From JACVRW01 sp963771715 (GTDB lineage Bacteria > Actinomycetota > Thermoleophilia > Solirubrobacterales > Thermoleophilaceae), in the NCBI GenBank assembly GCA_963771715.1, contig CAVYUQ010000011.1, forward strand, positions 124,001-188,000: a stretch of 64,000 nucleotides of DNA. Reading direction: 5' to 3'. A program made the position numbers and the translations under genes. Below, piece by piece: positions 8,605 to 16,900 of this stretch. The notes below the pieces were generated by a model. The model did not search any database. It saw nothing but the letters and a program-made list of their open reading frames with translations, and was not told the origin of the DNA. Each line of letters begins with the position of its first letter. Position 1 is the stretch's first letter.

Positions 8605-9366
8605 ATGACGATTTCCCTGCCAGAGCAGTCGCCGCAGCAGCGAAGGACCGCTCGTATCGCCGGCTGGCTCATGGCCTTGACGTTTGTCACGGCCATCCCC
8701 GCCGCGCTCATTCTCTACGACCCGGTGCTGAACGACACCGGCTACATCCTCGGCGCCGGCGACGACACCCGCGTCACGCTGGGCGCCCTTCTCGAGATCT
8801 TCCTGATGATCGGCAACGTCGGCACGGCGGTCGTGATGTTTCCGATTCTGAGGCGATACAGCGAAACCCTGTCGCTGAGCTACGTCGCCTCGCGCACAAT
8901 CGAGGCGACGATCATCGGGGTCGGCGCGATCAGCCTGCTCTCCGTCGTCACCCTGCGCGACGACCTGGCCGCGTCCATCGGCGCGGACGGAACCTCGCTC
9001 GACATCGCGGGGCAGACCCTGGTCGCGATCCACGACTGGACGTTCCTGTTCGGGCCGGGATTCTGCGTCGGCGTGAACGGCATCCTGCTCGGCTGGCTGA
9101 TGTACCGCACTGGATTGATGCCGCCACGGCTCGCGCTGCTGGGCGTATTCGGCGGTCCGCTGATCTTCCTGTCGTCGATTGCGGTCCTGTTCGGCGCCTA
9201 CGAGCAGGACGGCCTGCACGCCCTCTTCTCGGTGCCCGAGGGCGCCTTCGAGGCGGCGTTTGCGATCTATCTGATCGTCAAGGGCTTCAGGCCCTCGCCG
9301 ATCCTCGACGACGCTAGGTTTACCGGAGGGGACGGGGGCTCCCTGCGCCCTGCCGAGGCACGATGA
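8605..9366 (+). CDS. DUF4386-like multi-pass membrane protein
   Basis: This 253-aa protein matches the DUF4386 pattern. An N-terminal RRTARIAGWLMALTFVTAIP helix is followed by an extracellular segment and about five further membrane helices, with the family-typical LLEIFLMIGNVGTAVVMFPIL and GFRPSPI end. I place the start at ATG 8605 rather than a frame-extending codon at 8560, because the extension LLLKYRTG has no clear function. Its TGA overlaps the ATG of the next gene (ATGA), so the two are coupled. The role of the family is unknown. Confidence 0.75.
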   Translation: MTISLPEQSPQQRRTARIAGWLMALTFVTAIPAALILYDPVLNDTGYILGAGDDTRVTLGALLEIFLMIGNVGTAVVMFPILRRYSETLSLSYVASRTIEATIIGVGAISLLSVVTLRDDLAASIGADGTSLDIAGQTLVAIHDWTFLFGPGFCVGVNGILLGWLMYRTGLMPPRLALLGVFGGPLIFLSSIAVLFGAYEQDGLHALFSVPEGAFEAAFAIYLIVKGFRPSPILDDARFTGGDGGSLRPAEAR

Positions 9367-10010
9367 GCAAGCTCAGGTGTCATATCTCGATCTCGCTGGA
9401 CGGTTTCGTCGCCGGCCCGAACCAGAGCGAGGAGAACCCGCTCGGCGAGGGCGGCGAGCGGCTCCACGATTGGGTGGTTCCGCTGGCCGCCTGGCGCCAA
9501 CCCCACGGCAAGCAAGGCGGCGAGGTGAACGAGAGCGCACGAGTAGTCGAGGAATCGCGCGAGAACATCGGGGCCGGCGTGATGGGTCGAAACATGTTCG
9601 GCCCGATCGGTGGTGGTGCCTGGGGCGACGAGCAGTGGACGGGCTGGTGGGGCGACGACCCTCCCTACCACTACCCCGTGTTCATTCTCACCCATCACCC
9701 GCGTGATCCCGTGGTGATGGAGGGAGGAACCACGTTCCACTTCGTCACCGACGGAATCGAGTCCGCGCTCGACCAGGCGAGGGATGCCGCCGGCGGCAAG
9801 GACGTCATGCTTTGGGGCGGCGGCCAGGTCGCGCAGCAGTACCTGGCAGCGGGACTGCTGGACGAACTTGAGCTCCACGTCGTCCCGGTGGTGCTCGGCG
9901 ACGGTGCTCGCCTCTTCGACAACCTCGGGGACGCGGACGTGCAGCTCGAGCAGGTCCGGGCCGTCGAGGCGCCCGGCGTGACCCACCTCAAGTACAGGAG
10001 CGTGAAATGA
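9363..10010 (+). CDS. Dihydrofolate reductase/RibD C-terminal family protein
   Basis: This 215-aa protein has the RibD-C fold. It shows the ISLDGFVAGPN strand-loop, a VMGRNMFG motif after the first helix, the GGGQVAQQYLAAGLLDELELHVVPVVLGDGARLF core and a terminal THLKYRSVK strand. Family members are NADPH-dependent reductases of unknown substrate, related to but distinct from FolA. It is one of three RibD-C copies in this window (see 17208-17531 and 17637-18200) and is coupled to the upstream membrane protein. Confidence 0.85.
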   Translation: MSKLRCHISISLDGFVAGPNQSEENPLGEGGERLHDWVVPLAAWRQPHGKQGGEVNESARVVEESRENIGAGVMGRNMFGPIGGGAWGDEQWTGWWGDDPPYHYPVFILTHHPRDPVVMEGGTTFHFVTDGIESALDQARDAAGGKDVMLWGGGQVAQQYLAAGLLDELELHVVPVVLGDGARLFDNLGDADVQLEQVRAVEAPGVTHLKYRSVK

Positions 10011-10032
10011 AGCGGGTCGCTGCGGGCCTCAG

Positions 10033-10770
10033 CTAGCGGTTGTGGTTGACGACTTCGACGTTGTGCCCGTCGGGGTCCAGGACGAACGCGCCGTAGTAGC
10101 CGGGGTGGTACACGGTGCGCTCCCCCGGACCGCCGTGGTCCTCGTGGCCGGCGGCGAGCGCGGCGGCGTGGAACGCGCGCACCGTGGCGTCGTCGCGGGC
10201 GGGGAACGCGAGGTGGACGTGCTCCGTGAGCGGCCGCCCGTCGTCGATCAGCGAGAAGCTGTAGTCCTCGCCCGTGAACTGCACGCGGCCGGGCTCGTCG
10301 TCCCCCAGGCGAATCCCGGCGTGGGGCGCGATGGTCGTGTAGAAGCGCTTGGACGCCGCGAGGTCGGCCACGCGGATCCACAGGTGATCGATGCGGCCGT
10401 CGGGCACGGGGCGCGCCCGCTCGCCGTGCACGGCCTCGGCGCTGTTGCCGTCCGGGTCGAGCAGGAACCCGCCGTAGTAGTCGGGCCCGTACTCCGTGCG
10501 CGGCCCGGGCGCGCCATCGTCGCGGTACCCGGCGTCGATCCCCGCCTGCCAGAAGGCGTCCACGGCCGCGCGGCTCGGCGCGCGAAACCCGACGTGCAGG
10601 CCGCGGCTCACGGGGTGCTCGCGGTCCGTGGGCACGATGCCCCAGTCCTCCCACTCGACGATCTCGGCGTCCGCGTGGCTGGGCTCGACCCCCAGCACGG
10701 AGAGGACGGTGCGGTAGAACCGCTCGGACGCGGCCAGGTCCGAGACGGCGATTTCGACGTGGTCGAACAC
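10033..10770 (-). CDS. Tandem two-domain VOC (glyoxalase-like) protein
   Basis: This 245-aa protein is an internal duplication. Domain 1 (about 1-118) starts FDHVEIAVSDLAASERFY and ends YYGGFLLDPDGNSAEAVH; domain 2 (about 125-245) starts IDHLWIRVADLAASKRFY and ends YYGAFVLDPDGHNVEVVNH. Both keep the metal-site pattern (His in DHxxI, Glu near the end). The domain fusion makes one monomer equal to a pseudo-dimeric VOC pair. The substrate is unknown. It is transcribed toward the RibD-C gene. Confidence 0.85.
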   Translation of the reverse strand: MFDHVEIAVSDLAASERFYRTVLSVLGVEPSHADAEIVEWEDWGIVPTDREHPVSRGLHVGFRAPSRAAVDAFWQAGIDAGYRDDGAPGPRTEYGPDYYGGFLLDPDGNSAEAVHGERARPVPDGRIDHLWIRVADLAASKRFYTTIAPHAGIRLGDDEPGRVQFTGEDYSFSLIDDGRPLTEHVHLAFPARDDATVRAFHAAALAAGHEDHGGPGERTVYHPGYYGAFVLDPDGHNVEVVNHNR

Positions 10771-10906
10771 CCGGCCGAGGCTACCGTTGCGGGCAACGCG
10801 CCATCGGGATCGTCCGGCACGGCAGCGCAGTTCGGAGTAGCGTCATCGGCTCGCTGCTCTACGGCGGCACAACTCGATTCGACGACGTCCAAAGGAGGAC
10901 GAACGC

Positions 10907-11179
10907 ATGGTCCTGTCCACGGTGAGGGTCGAGGATTTCGAGCGCTTCTGGAACACGTTTTCGACCAAGGGCGCTGAGAAGCGAAAGCAGCACGGCTCGA
11001 AGGGTTCGCAGGTCTTTCGCGATCCCAACGACGACAACCGGGTTTGGGTGCTCTTTGACTGGGACGAGGAGGGCTACAAGAACCTTTTGTCCGACCCGGA
11101 GATGCCCGCGATCTTCCAGGAGGCGGGGCTCGAAGGCAGGCCTCAGACGGCGGAGCTCGCGCGTCAGGGCGACGCCTAG
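10907..11179 (+). CDS. Small ABM/ferredoxin-like-fold protein, 90 aa
   Basis: This 90-aa soluble protein is preceded by a strong AAAGGAGGA Shine-Dalgarno. The sequence (VRVEDFERFWNTFS, then GSQVFRDPNDDNRVWVLFDW and a helix LLSDPEMPAIFQEAGL) resembles actinobacterial dimeric alpha-beta barrel proteins annotated as hypothetical or cyclase-like. No catalytic residue is recognisable. It precedes an NTF2-like gene on the same strand with 77 bases between them. Confidence 0.65.
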   Translation: MVLSTVRVEDFERFWNTFSTKGAEKRKQHGSKGSQVFRDPNDDNRVWVLFDWDEEGYKNLLSDPEMPAIFQEAGLEGRPQTAELARQGDA

Positions 11180-11256
11180 ACTCCAGACCTCCGCTGCCCG
11201 CTGATTCGCCCCGAAGGAGGCGTCTGCGGAACCTTTCGCGAGATACTTCGCGGGCT

Positions 11257-11661
11257 ATGTCGAAGGAGAACGTGGAGGCCTTCAAGCGCGGGCTCGAGGC
11301 GGGAAACCGCGGAGATGTCGACGCGCTGCTGGACGAACTCCATCCCGAGATCGAGTGGCACTCGGCGCTGCACGCGTTGATAGGAGGGCAACAGACGGTC
11401 TTTCGGGGCCATGACGGCGTGCGCAGGATGATCGGCGACCTCTACGAGACCTTCGCCGTGGTTCACATCGAGATGTCGGAGTTCCGGGACCTGGGAGACG
11501 GGCTCGTCGCGATCGGCCGCACGCGCACACGCGGCAACGCCAGCGGCGCCGAAACGGACACGCCCCTGGCTCTCGTGACCGAGATCAGGAACGGCAAGAC
11601 GATATCGATCCGGGCCTACCTCGATCGAGAGGAGGCCCTCGAAGCCGCCGGGCTGTCGTAG
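11257..11661 (+). CDS. NTF2/SnoaL-like protein
   Basis: This is a 134-aa cone-shaped alpha+beta protein. It has the first helix VEAFKRGLEAGNRGDVDALL, then HPEIEWHSAL, FRGHDGVRRMIGDLYETF and the terminal KTISIRAYLDREEALEAAGL, all diagnostic of SnoaL-like/ketosteroid-isomerase-fold proteins of actinobacteria. Members range from polyketide cyclases to non-catalytic ligand binders; the role is open. It directly precedes the repeat-bearing mobile tract that begins near 11.69 kb. Confidence 0.8.
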   Translation: MSKENVEAFKRGLEAGNRGDVDALLDELHPEIEWHSALHALIGGQQTVFRGHDGVRRMIGDLYETFAVVHIEMSEFRDLGDGLVAIGRTRTRGNASGAETDTPLALVTEIRNGKTISIRAYLDREEALEAAGLS

Positions 11662-11692
11662 CGCTTTGGACGAGGAGCAGGCGTCTCGAGTG

Positions 11693-11775
11693 CTAGCGAC
11701 GCCGCTTGCGGAATTCGCGCATTGCGACACTCCACACTGCGCGGCGAAGCGGTCGCTATCAGGCGAAAGCGCTAG
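11693..11775 (+). repeat. attC-like nested inverted repeat, copy A
   Basis: Outer arms CTAGCG (11693-11698) and CGCTAG (11770-11775) enclose the motif TCGCGCATTGCG at 11715-11726. The GCGAC at its end can pair with GTCGC at 11752-11756, and TCGC with GCGA at 11763-11766. The right side GTCGCTATCAGGCGA (11752-11766) is repeated exactly at 17096-17110. This gives an arm-spacer-arm fold around a variable middle, as in integron attC sites, but without the canonical AAC/GTT boxes. It sits between the NTF2-like and acetyltransferase genes. Confidence 0.5.
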
Positions 11776-11794
11776 TCCCGGCCGACGCGCGAAG

Positions 11795-12646
11795 ATGACT
11801 GCGATGCTTCGCGCGGCCACGCCCGCCGACCGCCCTGACCTGATCGCGCTGGCGCTCGCCGAGGACGCAGCGTGGTCCGGCGCGGCAGCGGTGTCTGCGG
11901 AGGAGGCCGGCGAGTTCATCGATTCGTATAGGCCGGGGGTGGTCTTCGAGCGCGACGGTCGTGTGGCCGGCTATGCCGCGGTTGGCGAAAGCGGCGGGAC
12001 GATCGTGCTTGCAGACCCCGGCAACGACCCCGGGCCTGCCTTGGAGGTGCTCGCCGCGTGGCTCGGCGAGCGTGGCCATCACGAGGTCGACACGTACGCG
12101 GACGACGCGCGGCGGATCGCGTGGCTCGAGGCGCACGACTTCACCCACCGGCGCTCCTCCTTCGATCTCCACCGCGGCATGAACCCGCCGCTCGCGCCGG
12201 TGGTCTGGCCGAGCGCGGTCGCCGTCGCGCGTTACCGGCCCGGCGAGGATGACGATGCGGTCCACGCGCTGGTCTACGTCGACGCTGCATGGGGCGAGGT
12301 GCCCGGACACACGCAGCTGTCGTTGGCGGCGTGGCGGTCGATGCTCACGCCCGACTACCGCGGCTGGGTCGCGCGCCGCGATGGGCGCCCCGTCGGCTGG
12401 GTCGTCGGCCGCGTGTTCAGTGACGGGCGCGGATGGATTCAGCAGCTCGCCGTCGCCCGCTCCGCGCGCGGTCTCGGGCTCGGCCGCGCGCTCCTGCTGC
12501 ACTCGCTGACCGAGCTTCGCTGTCGAGGTGCGACCTCGCTCGCCCTCGGGGTGGAGGCCGAGAACGAGAACGCCATCGGGCTGTACCGCGACCTCGGCTT
12601 CGAGATCGCACGTGAATGGCGCGTCTACGCGAGGCCGACGGCCTGA
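11795..12646 (+). CDS. GNAT acetyltransferase, two-domain
   Basis: This 283-aa protein has a degenerate N-terminal GNAT half and a complete C-terminal half. The latter carries the acetyl-CoA pyrophosphate loop QQLAVARSARGLGLGRALL and the usual NENAIGLYRDLGFEIAREW end. I chose ATG 11795 because the frame upstream runs through repeat A; ATG 11804 is an alternative. The substrate is unknown. It is the first gene after repeat A and lies upstream of the recombinase, as expected for an accessory cargo gene. Confidence 0.8.
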   Translation: MTAMLRAATPADRPDLIALALAEDAAWSGAAAVSAEEAGEFIDSYRPGVVFERDGRVAGYAAVGESGGTIVLADPGNDPGPALEVLAAWLGERGHHEVDTYADDARRIAWLEAHDFTHRRSSFDLHRGMNPPLAPVVWPSAVAVARYRPGEDDDAVHALVYVDAAWGEVPGHTQLSLAAWRSMLTPDYRGWVARRDGRPVGWVVGRVFSDGRGWIQQLAVARSARGLGLGRALLLHSLTELRCRGATSLALGVEAENENAIGLYRDLGFEIAREWRVYARPTA

Positions 12647-12840
12647 ACCAACGAATTAACGGCGGCTGTCGCTTCGAGGCAAGAGCAGCACCGCGACACC
12701 GCTCGCCGGAGAGTTGCGAGTTGGACGAGCGCCGGTAGCCGCCGCTCGGTCTGACGAGTTCCGTCTCGCTCCTGCTTCGGTCATGGAGCGACTGCTCTCG
12801 GCGGATGCTCAGTCTCGTTCTCCGAGCCCGAGGAGGGGCC

Positions 12841-13539
12841 ATGTCCGAGATGCTGCTTGACCGCGCTGGTCGACGCCGATCGCCGGCGACCATGCCTGGC
12901 TTCCATGCCGGTCGACCCCCGCACAACAAGGGGCTCCGCTATCCCGCCGATCCGCCCAAAGTCGAGGAGATCGTCGCCGTCATGCGCACGGCCGGCGACA
13001 ATGCGCACGGCCGACGCCTGCGTGGCTTGATCGTGGTCCTCTGGCGCGCCGGCCTCCGCATCCAGGAAGCGCTCGGCCTCGCTGAAGCCGATCTCGATTA
13101 CCGACGCGGCGCGCTACTCGTGCGTCGCGGCAAGGGTGGACGTCGCCGCGAAGTCGGCATGGACACGTGGGGCTGGGACGAGCTCCAGCCGTGGCTCGAG
13201 TTACGTGTCGGGCTTCCCGCCGGTCCGCTGTTCTGTGTCCTCAACGGCCGGACGCGTGGTCGCCAGTGGTCGAGCGCCGCCGCTCGAGCCGAGTTGCGGC
13301 GCACGGCGGTCACAGCGGGGGTCCGCCGACGATTCGCCCCGCATCAGCTGCGGCACGCCCACGCCGTCGAGATGGCTCGCGAAGGCGTACCGCTCGTCGT
13401 CATCCAACGGCAGCTCGGCCACAGCAACCTCGGCATCACCTCGGTCTACCTCCAAGGCATCGACAACGCCGAGATCATCGACACCGTCCACACTCGCCGC
13501 GCGCCGATGATCCCGGTCAGCACGTCCCTTCGGCACTGA
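12841..13539 (+). CDS. Tyrosine recombinase, compact form (232 aa), intact
   Basis: This site-specific recombinase has all catalytic residues of the tyrosine family: Arg73 (AGLRIQEAL), Lys98 (RRGKGG), His168/Arg171 (APHQLRHAH), His194 (QLGHSN) and nucleophile Tyr203 (SVYLQGID). It is short: the catalytic domain is complete, but a regular core-binding domain is missing and replaced by a basic 40-residue leader. Start at ATG 12841 after GAGGAGGGG. Its closest relative in the window is the broken copy at 18624-19236. A TCGCGCATTGCG motif follows 21 bases after its stop. It lacks the extra insertion and length of integron IntI. Confidence 0.9.
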   Translation: MSEMLLDRAGRRRSPATMPGFHAGRPPHNKGLRYPADPPKVEEIVAVMRTAGDNAHGRRLRGLIVVLWRAGLRIQEALGLAEADLDYRRGALLVRRGKGGRRREVGMDTWGWDELQPWLELRVGLPAGPLFCVLNGRTRGRQWSSAAARAELRRTAVTAGVRRRFAPHQLRHAHAVEMAREGVPLVVIQRQLGHSNLGITSVYLQGIDNAEIIDTVHTRRAPMIPVSTSLRH

Positions 13540-13553
13540 TTGAACTCGCGGCG

Positions 13554-13615
13554 CTGCTCGTCGCGCATTGCGCAAGCCCGGCTCGTCGTGGTCCCCACGC
13601 CGGTCGCTGAGGCGC
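13554..13615 (+). repeat. TCGCGC-ATT-GCG repeat, copy B
   Basis: CTGCTCG plus TCGCGCATTGCG (13561-13572) lies just after the intact recombinase. It is followed by a hairpin CGTGG-TCC-CCACG (13587-13599) and by GGTCGCTGAGGCGC, which resembles the right end GTCGCTATCAGGCGA of copies A and E with a two-base gap. CTGCTC and the motif are almost identical to copy C (18 of 19 bases). It probably is a related recombination site or its remnant. Confidence 0.4.
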
Positions 13616-13705
13616 GTGCCTATGCAGAGCGCGGCCCGAGGCCCCACGCGTGGTGCTTCTGAGTTTCGTCCGCAGCGCGCGCCTGCGGGGATGATCCCGA
13701 GACGC

Positions 13706-13724
13706 CTGCTCGTCGCGCTAAGCG
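13706..13724 (+). repeat. TCGCGC-TAA-GCG repeat, copy F
   Basis: CTGCTCG plus TCGCGCTAAGCG (13713-13724) shares its first 13 bases with copy B and its 12-base core exactly with copy E. I do not see a convincing partner arm downstream, so this may be a half-site. It lies between the recombinase and the broken GYD gene. Confidence 0.3.
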
Positions 13725-13756
13725 GCTGCCAACTGAGAGCCTCGTACCCGGAGCAG

Positions 13757-14077
13757 TCAGGTCCCAGGCGGACGGTAGTCCACCGAGCGCTTCGCCGCCT
13801 CGTCGACCTGCTCCGGTGTAAGCAGAACGGTCGTCTTCGCCGTGATCGCTCCCGCCGCGTTGACTGTCAGAGCGATCGCCGCCGCGGCCTCGTTATCGGG
13901 CAGGTCGGCGATCACGTAGGCGTCCTGGTCCCCGAACGCGAAGTAGAACCCCTCGAGCTGCCCGCCCACGCTGGCAACCGCCTGTGCCGCCGCCGCGTCG
14001 AGCGGAACCGCCCTTGCTCCGAAGGCCCTCGACACCCTCAGGCGTGTAGGAGATCTCGATGAGATATTTTCGGCATG
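13757..14077 (-). pseudogene. GYD-domain protein, broken by two frameshifts
   Basis: An ATG with a good GGAGG upstream starts at 14077, but an AAAA run (14068-14071 as TTTT on the plus strand) shifts the frame. The homologous sequence KYLIEISYTPEGVEGL continues one base off. A second shift near 13986-14000, in a GCC/GGC run, returns to the frame carrying AVASVGGQLEGFYFAFGD and KTTVLLTPEQVDEAAK. Together they reconstruct a roughly 105-aa GYD-domain protein, a ferredoxin-like family of unknown function. Two indels suggest decay, though homopolymer sequencing errors would look the same. Confidence 0.7.
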
Positions 14078-14157
14078 AGCGCCTCCTCGCTCTTCGAATC
14101 GAGGTTCGACTATGACCTCCTACTCCCCGAAACCGAATCCCAGCGAGCTCGGCCCCG

Positions 14158-15132
14158 CTAGCGCCAGTCATCGATCACATAGACGTCTTCCCTGTTGTAG
14201 CCCGGCTCGTTGGGCTTCTCCATCGCGACCCCCTGAAGCCAGGTCTTAAAGCCACGATCGAGCATCTTCCGATGGGCGTCGTGGCGAGCCATGTTGACGC
14301 CGGCATCGAGACGGGGCAAAGACTTCGCTGCGGCTAGCGCTTCGCAGGCATCCAAGAGCTGGTCGAAGTGCTCTGGCGCCTTGGGCCCAGGACGCACTGC
14401 GCCGAACTTGATGAAGCAGACACCGCTTCCCGACTCCCCCTTGCCGCAATGGCAAACAGCAAACCCGACCAAGGCGGAGTTATCGCGAAGTAGCACGGTC
14501 TCGCCTAGCCCCTGCACATCGGTGGCCGTGATCTCCCTCTCCAGATCGAGGCCCTCATAGATCGCATCGGTCACGTCGCGGCACGCATCGCGACACGACT
14601 GCCGTTCTCCCTCGGCCAGTTCCGAGTAGACCGACCAATCCGGTCTGGTCGACGGCTTGCCGACCGGCATCGATCCCACGGCGGTCAGGAACCGCGGCCA
14701 GAAGCCGAACTTGTTGTAGAGGCCGATGTGCTTCGGACTTTGAGGCCAGGTGAAAAGCCCGGTGTGGCTTACCTTCCACGTGTCAAAGCACTCCATGATC
14801 GGCTCCATCAGCTTCGTGCCGATGCCCCGATCCTCAAAATCAGGATGCACGGTGGTCGGCCCGAAGAATCCGAAGCTCCCCCATCTAGTGGCGAAGTTAG
14901 AGCCGACGATTTCGCCGTCGACCTCGGCGGCGTAAGCGGCGCTCGGATCGGCGAGCCAGCGTCCGCGTACGTACTCGATGTCGCCGAAGACCTCGAGCGG
15001 CTCCGGTACCCCGAGGAAGGTGCCGAAGGCAAGCCGCATGATGTGATCGGCGGCGGGCAGGTCGGCTTCTTCCAGTGGGCGGATGGTGGCGGTCTTCGCC
15101 GCCTTTTCTGCCCGCTGGGCGGCACTGCTCAT
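14158..15132 (-). CDS. GNAT family acetyltransferase, 324 aa
   Basis: The N-terminal half is a full GNAT domain: IRPLEEADLPAADHIM, then a VGSNFATRWG strand, and HPDFEDRGIGTKLMEPIM as the acetyl-CoA loop followed by GLYNKFGFWPRF. The C-terminal half looks like a second, degenerate GNAT fold (SGVCFIKFGAVRP, FKTWLQGVAMEKP). ATG 15132 is chosen because it begins right before the conserved part; longer frames upstream run into intergenic DNA. The substrate is unknown. It is divergent from the FAD oxidoreductase. Confidence 0.8.
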   Translation of the reverse strand: MSSAAQRAEKAAKTATIRPLEEADLPAADHIMRLAFGTFLGVPEPLEVFGDIEYVRGRWLADPSAAYAAEVDGEIVGSNFATRWGSFGFFGPTTVHPDFEDRGIGTKLMEPIMECFDTWKVSHTGLFTWPQSPKHIGLYNKFGFWPRFLTAVGSMPVGKPSTRPDWSVYSELAEGERQSCRDACRDVTDAIYEGLDLEREITATDVQGLGETVLLRDNSALVGFAVCHCGKGESGSGVCFIKFGAVRPGPKAPEHFDQLLDACEALAAAKSLPRLDAGVNMARHDAHRKMLDRGFKTWLQGVAMEKPNEPGYNREDVYVIDDWR

Positions 15133-15535
15133 GGCATCCCCTTTGTCGCAAGTGCTGGCGCCCCGCGGGGAGGTCGCCGCCTGAGGCGACCCTACGCCTC
15201 CGGAACTGCCATCACAAGAGCGCGAATCCCGCGTTTTCGAGGTGGACTTGGCCGACCTCACGCCGGCCGGGGAGCGAATCCGGGCGGCACGACGATCTGC
15301 TGCAATCTCGGTCAAGACGGGCGGCTACCTCCGCTGTGCTGCTCCTCGCGCATTGCGCCACTCTGCAGCCCGAGTCAGGCGCGGCTCCTGCCAGGCGGAG
15401 GCAGCAGCGTGTCGGACGACCGCCGCGGCCGACGTACGGCTGCCGCGTTGCTTTCGACGCCACCGCGACGGCACTGGCGCCGGGCGGACGATCCGGAGAT
15501 GATGGCGGCACCACGAACGGAAAGGACTCGATCAC
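15133..15535. other. Intergenic tract with hairpin and repeat copy C
   Basis: This 403-base gap between two divergent genes holds a perfect hairpin GGTCGCC-GCCTGA-GGCGACC (15172-15191) without a T run, and repeat copy C (15328-15401). The last bases before the FAD oxidoreductase contain GGAAAGGA as its ribosome-binding site. Both promoters must lie here, but I cannot pick convincing -35/-10 boxes. I see no coding frame worth calling. Confidence 0.5.
15328..15401 (+). repeat. attC-like nested inverted repeat, copy C
   Basis: Perfect outer arms CCTCCGC (15328-15334) and GCGGAGG (15395-15401) enclose TCGCGCATTGCG (15346-15357). The GCGCC at the end of the motif pairs with GGCGC at 15378-15382. 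The layout (outer arm, motif on the left, inner stem starting at the motif's GCG) is the same as in copies A and E. The segment AGTCAGGCG (15374-15382) resembles TATCAGGCG of A and E. Confidence 0.4.
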
Positions 15536-16900
15536 ATGAGCACGACACTGGACGATGGCCGGGTCGGTGCGCTCGCGGGGCAGGTCTCCGGGCTCGTCAT
15601 CTCCCCGCGCGACGCGGGCTACGACGAGGCCCGTGCCATCCACAACGGTCTCGTCGACCGCCGCCCGGCGCTGATCGTCCGCTGCCGCACGACCGCTGAC
15701 GTGGTCGCCGCGCTCGAGTTCGCGCGAAGCGCGGGGCTCGAGGTGTCGGTCCGGGGCGGCGGCCACAACGTCGCCGGCCGCGCCGTGACGGACGGCGGCG
15801 TGATGATCAGCCTCGCCGACATGACGGAGGTCGCGGTCGACCCCGCGAGCGCGACGGCCGTCGCGCAGGGAGGCGCGAGCTGGGCCGAGTTGAACACCGC
15901 CACCGGCGAGCACGGCCTGGCCGTGACCGGGGGCGTCATCTCGACGACCGGGATCGCCGGCCTGACCCTCGGCGGCGGCCTCGGCTGGCTGATGGGCAAG
16001 CACGGGCTCGCGGCGGACAACCTGCTCGCGGTCGAGCTCGTGACCGCGGCCGGCGAGGTGCTCGAGGTCGACGCGAGCTCGCACTCGGACCTTTTCTGGG
16101 CGCTGCGCGGCGGCGGCGGCAACTTCGGCGTCGTCACGTCGTTCACGTACCGCCTGCACCCGGTCGGCATGGTCACCGGTGGCCTGATCGCCCACCCGTT
16201 CGAGGCGGCCCCCGAGCTCCTTCGCTTCTACCGCGACGCGGTGCCCGACGTCTCGGACGAGCTGACCGTGTTCGCCGGCCTGGTGCACGCACCGGACGGG
16301 TCCGGCGCAAAGCTCGCGGCCCTCGTCGTCTGTCACGCCGGCGAGCCGGACGCGGCCGTGCGCGAGCTGGCGCCGTTTATGGCCTTCGGATCGCCGCTGA
16401 TGACTGAGGTCGGCCCGCTCCCTTACCCGGTGATGAACACGCTGCTCGACGCCGGGTATCCCAAGGGCGCGCTCAACTACTGGCTCTCGAGCTTCACCCA
16501 TGGCCTGCCGGACGCGCTGATCGACACAGCCGTCGAGCGGTTCGCCGCCGCCCCGTCTCCGATGTCGGCGATCCTGCTCGAGCACTTCCACGGCGCGGTG
16601 ACCCGTGTGGGGCGGAACGAGACCGCCGTCCCGCACCGCGAGGCCGGCTGGAACCTCCTCATCCCGACCGTCTGGACCGACCGGGCCGGCACCGACGCCA
16701 ACATCCGCTGGACTCGCGAGACCTTCGCCGACCTGCAGCCCCACCTGGAGACCCGCCGCTGGCTCAACTACCTCGGCGACGATCAGGGCCTCGACGCCAT
16801 CCGCGCCGCCTACGGCCCCAACTACGACCGGCTCCGAGAAGTCAAGCGCCGCTACGACCCCGACAACGTCTTCCACCTCAACCACAACATCGCGCCCTGA
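15536..16900 (+). CDS. FAD-linked oxidoreductase (BBE family)
   Basis: This 454-aa flavoprotein has a PCMH-type FAD-binding domain (about 30-205) and a C-terminal berberine-bridge-enzyme domain ending YDPDNVFHLNHNI. His77 in VRGGGHNVAGR fits covalent attachment to the FAD 8-alpha carbon. The second, cysteinyl link of bicovalent members is absent, since the loop reads TTGIAGLTLGGGLGWL. This resembles 6-hydroxy-D-nicotine oxidase-like enzymes. It oxidises an unknown alcohol or amine. It lies between repeat copies C and E, so it may be cargo. Confidence 0.85.
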   Translation: MSTTLDDGRVGALAGQVSGLVISPRDAGYDEARAIHNGLVDRRPALIVRCRTTADVVAALEFARSAGLEVSVRGGGHNVAGRAVTDGGVMISLADMTEVAVDPASATAVAQGGASWAELNTATGEHGLAVTGGVISTTGIAGLTLGGGLGWLMGKHGLAADNLLAVELVTAAGEVLEVDASSHSDLFWALRGGGGNFGVVTSFTYRLHPVGMVTGGLIAHPFEAAPELLRFYRDAVPDVSDELTVFAGLVHAPDGSGAKLAALVVCHAGEPDAAVRELAPFMAFGSPLMTEVGPLPYPVMNTLLDAGYPKGALNYWLSSFTHGLPDALIDTAVERFAAAPSPMSAILLEHFHGAVTRVGRNETAVPHREAGWNLLIPTVWTDRAGTDANIRWTRETFADLQPHLETRRWLNYLGDDQGLDAIRAAYGPNYDRLREVKRRYDPDNVFHLNHNIAP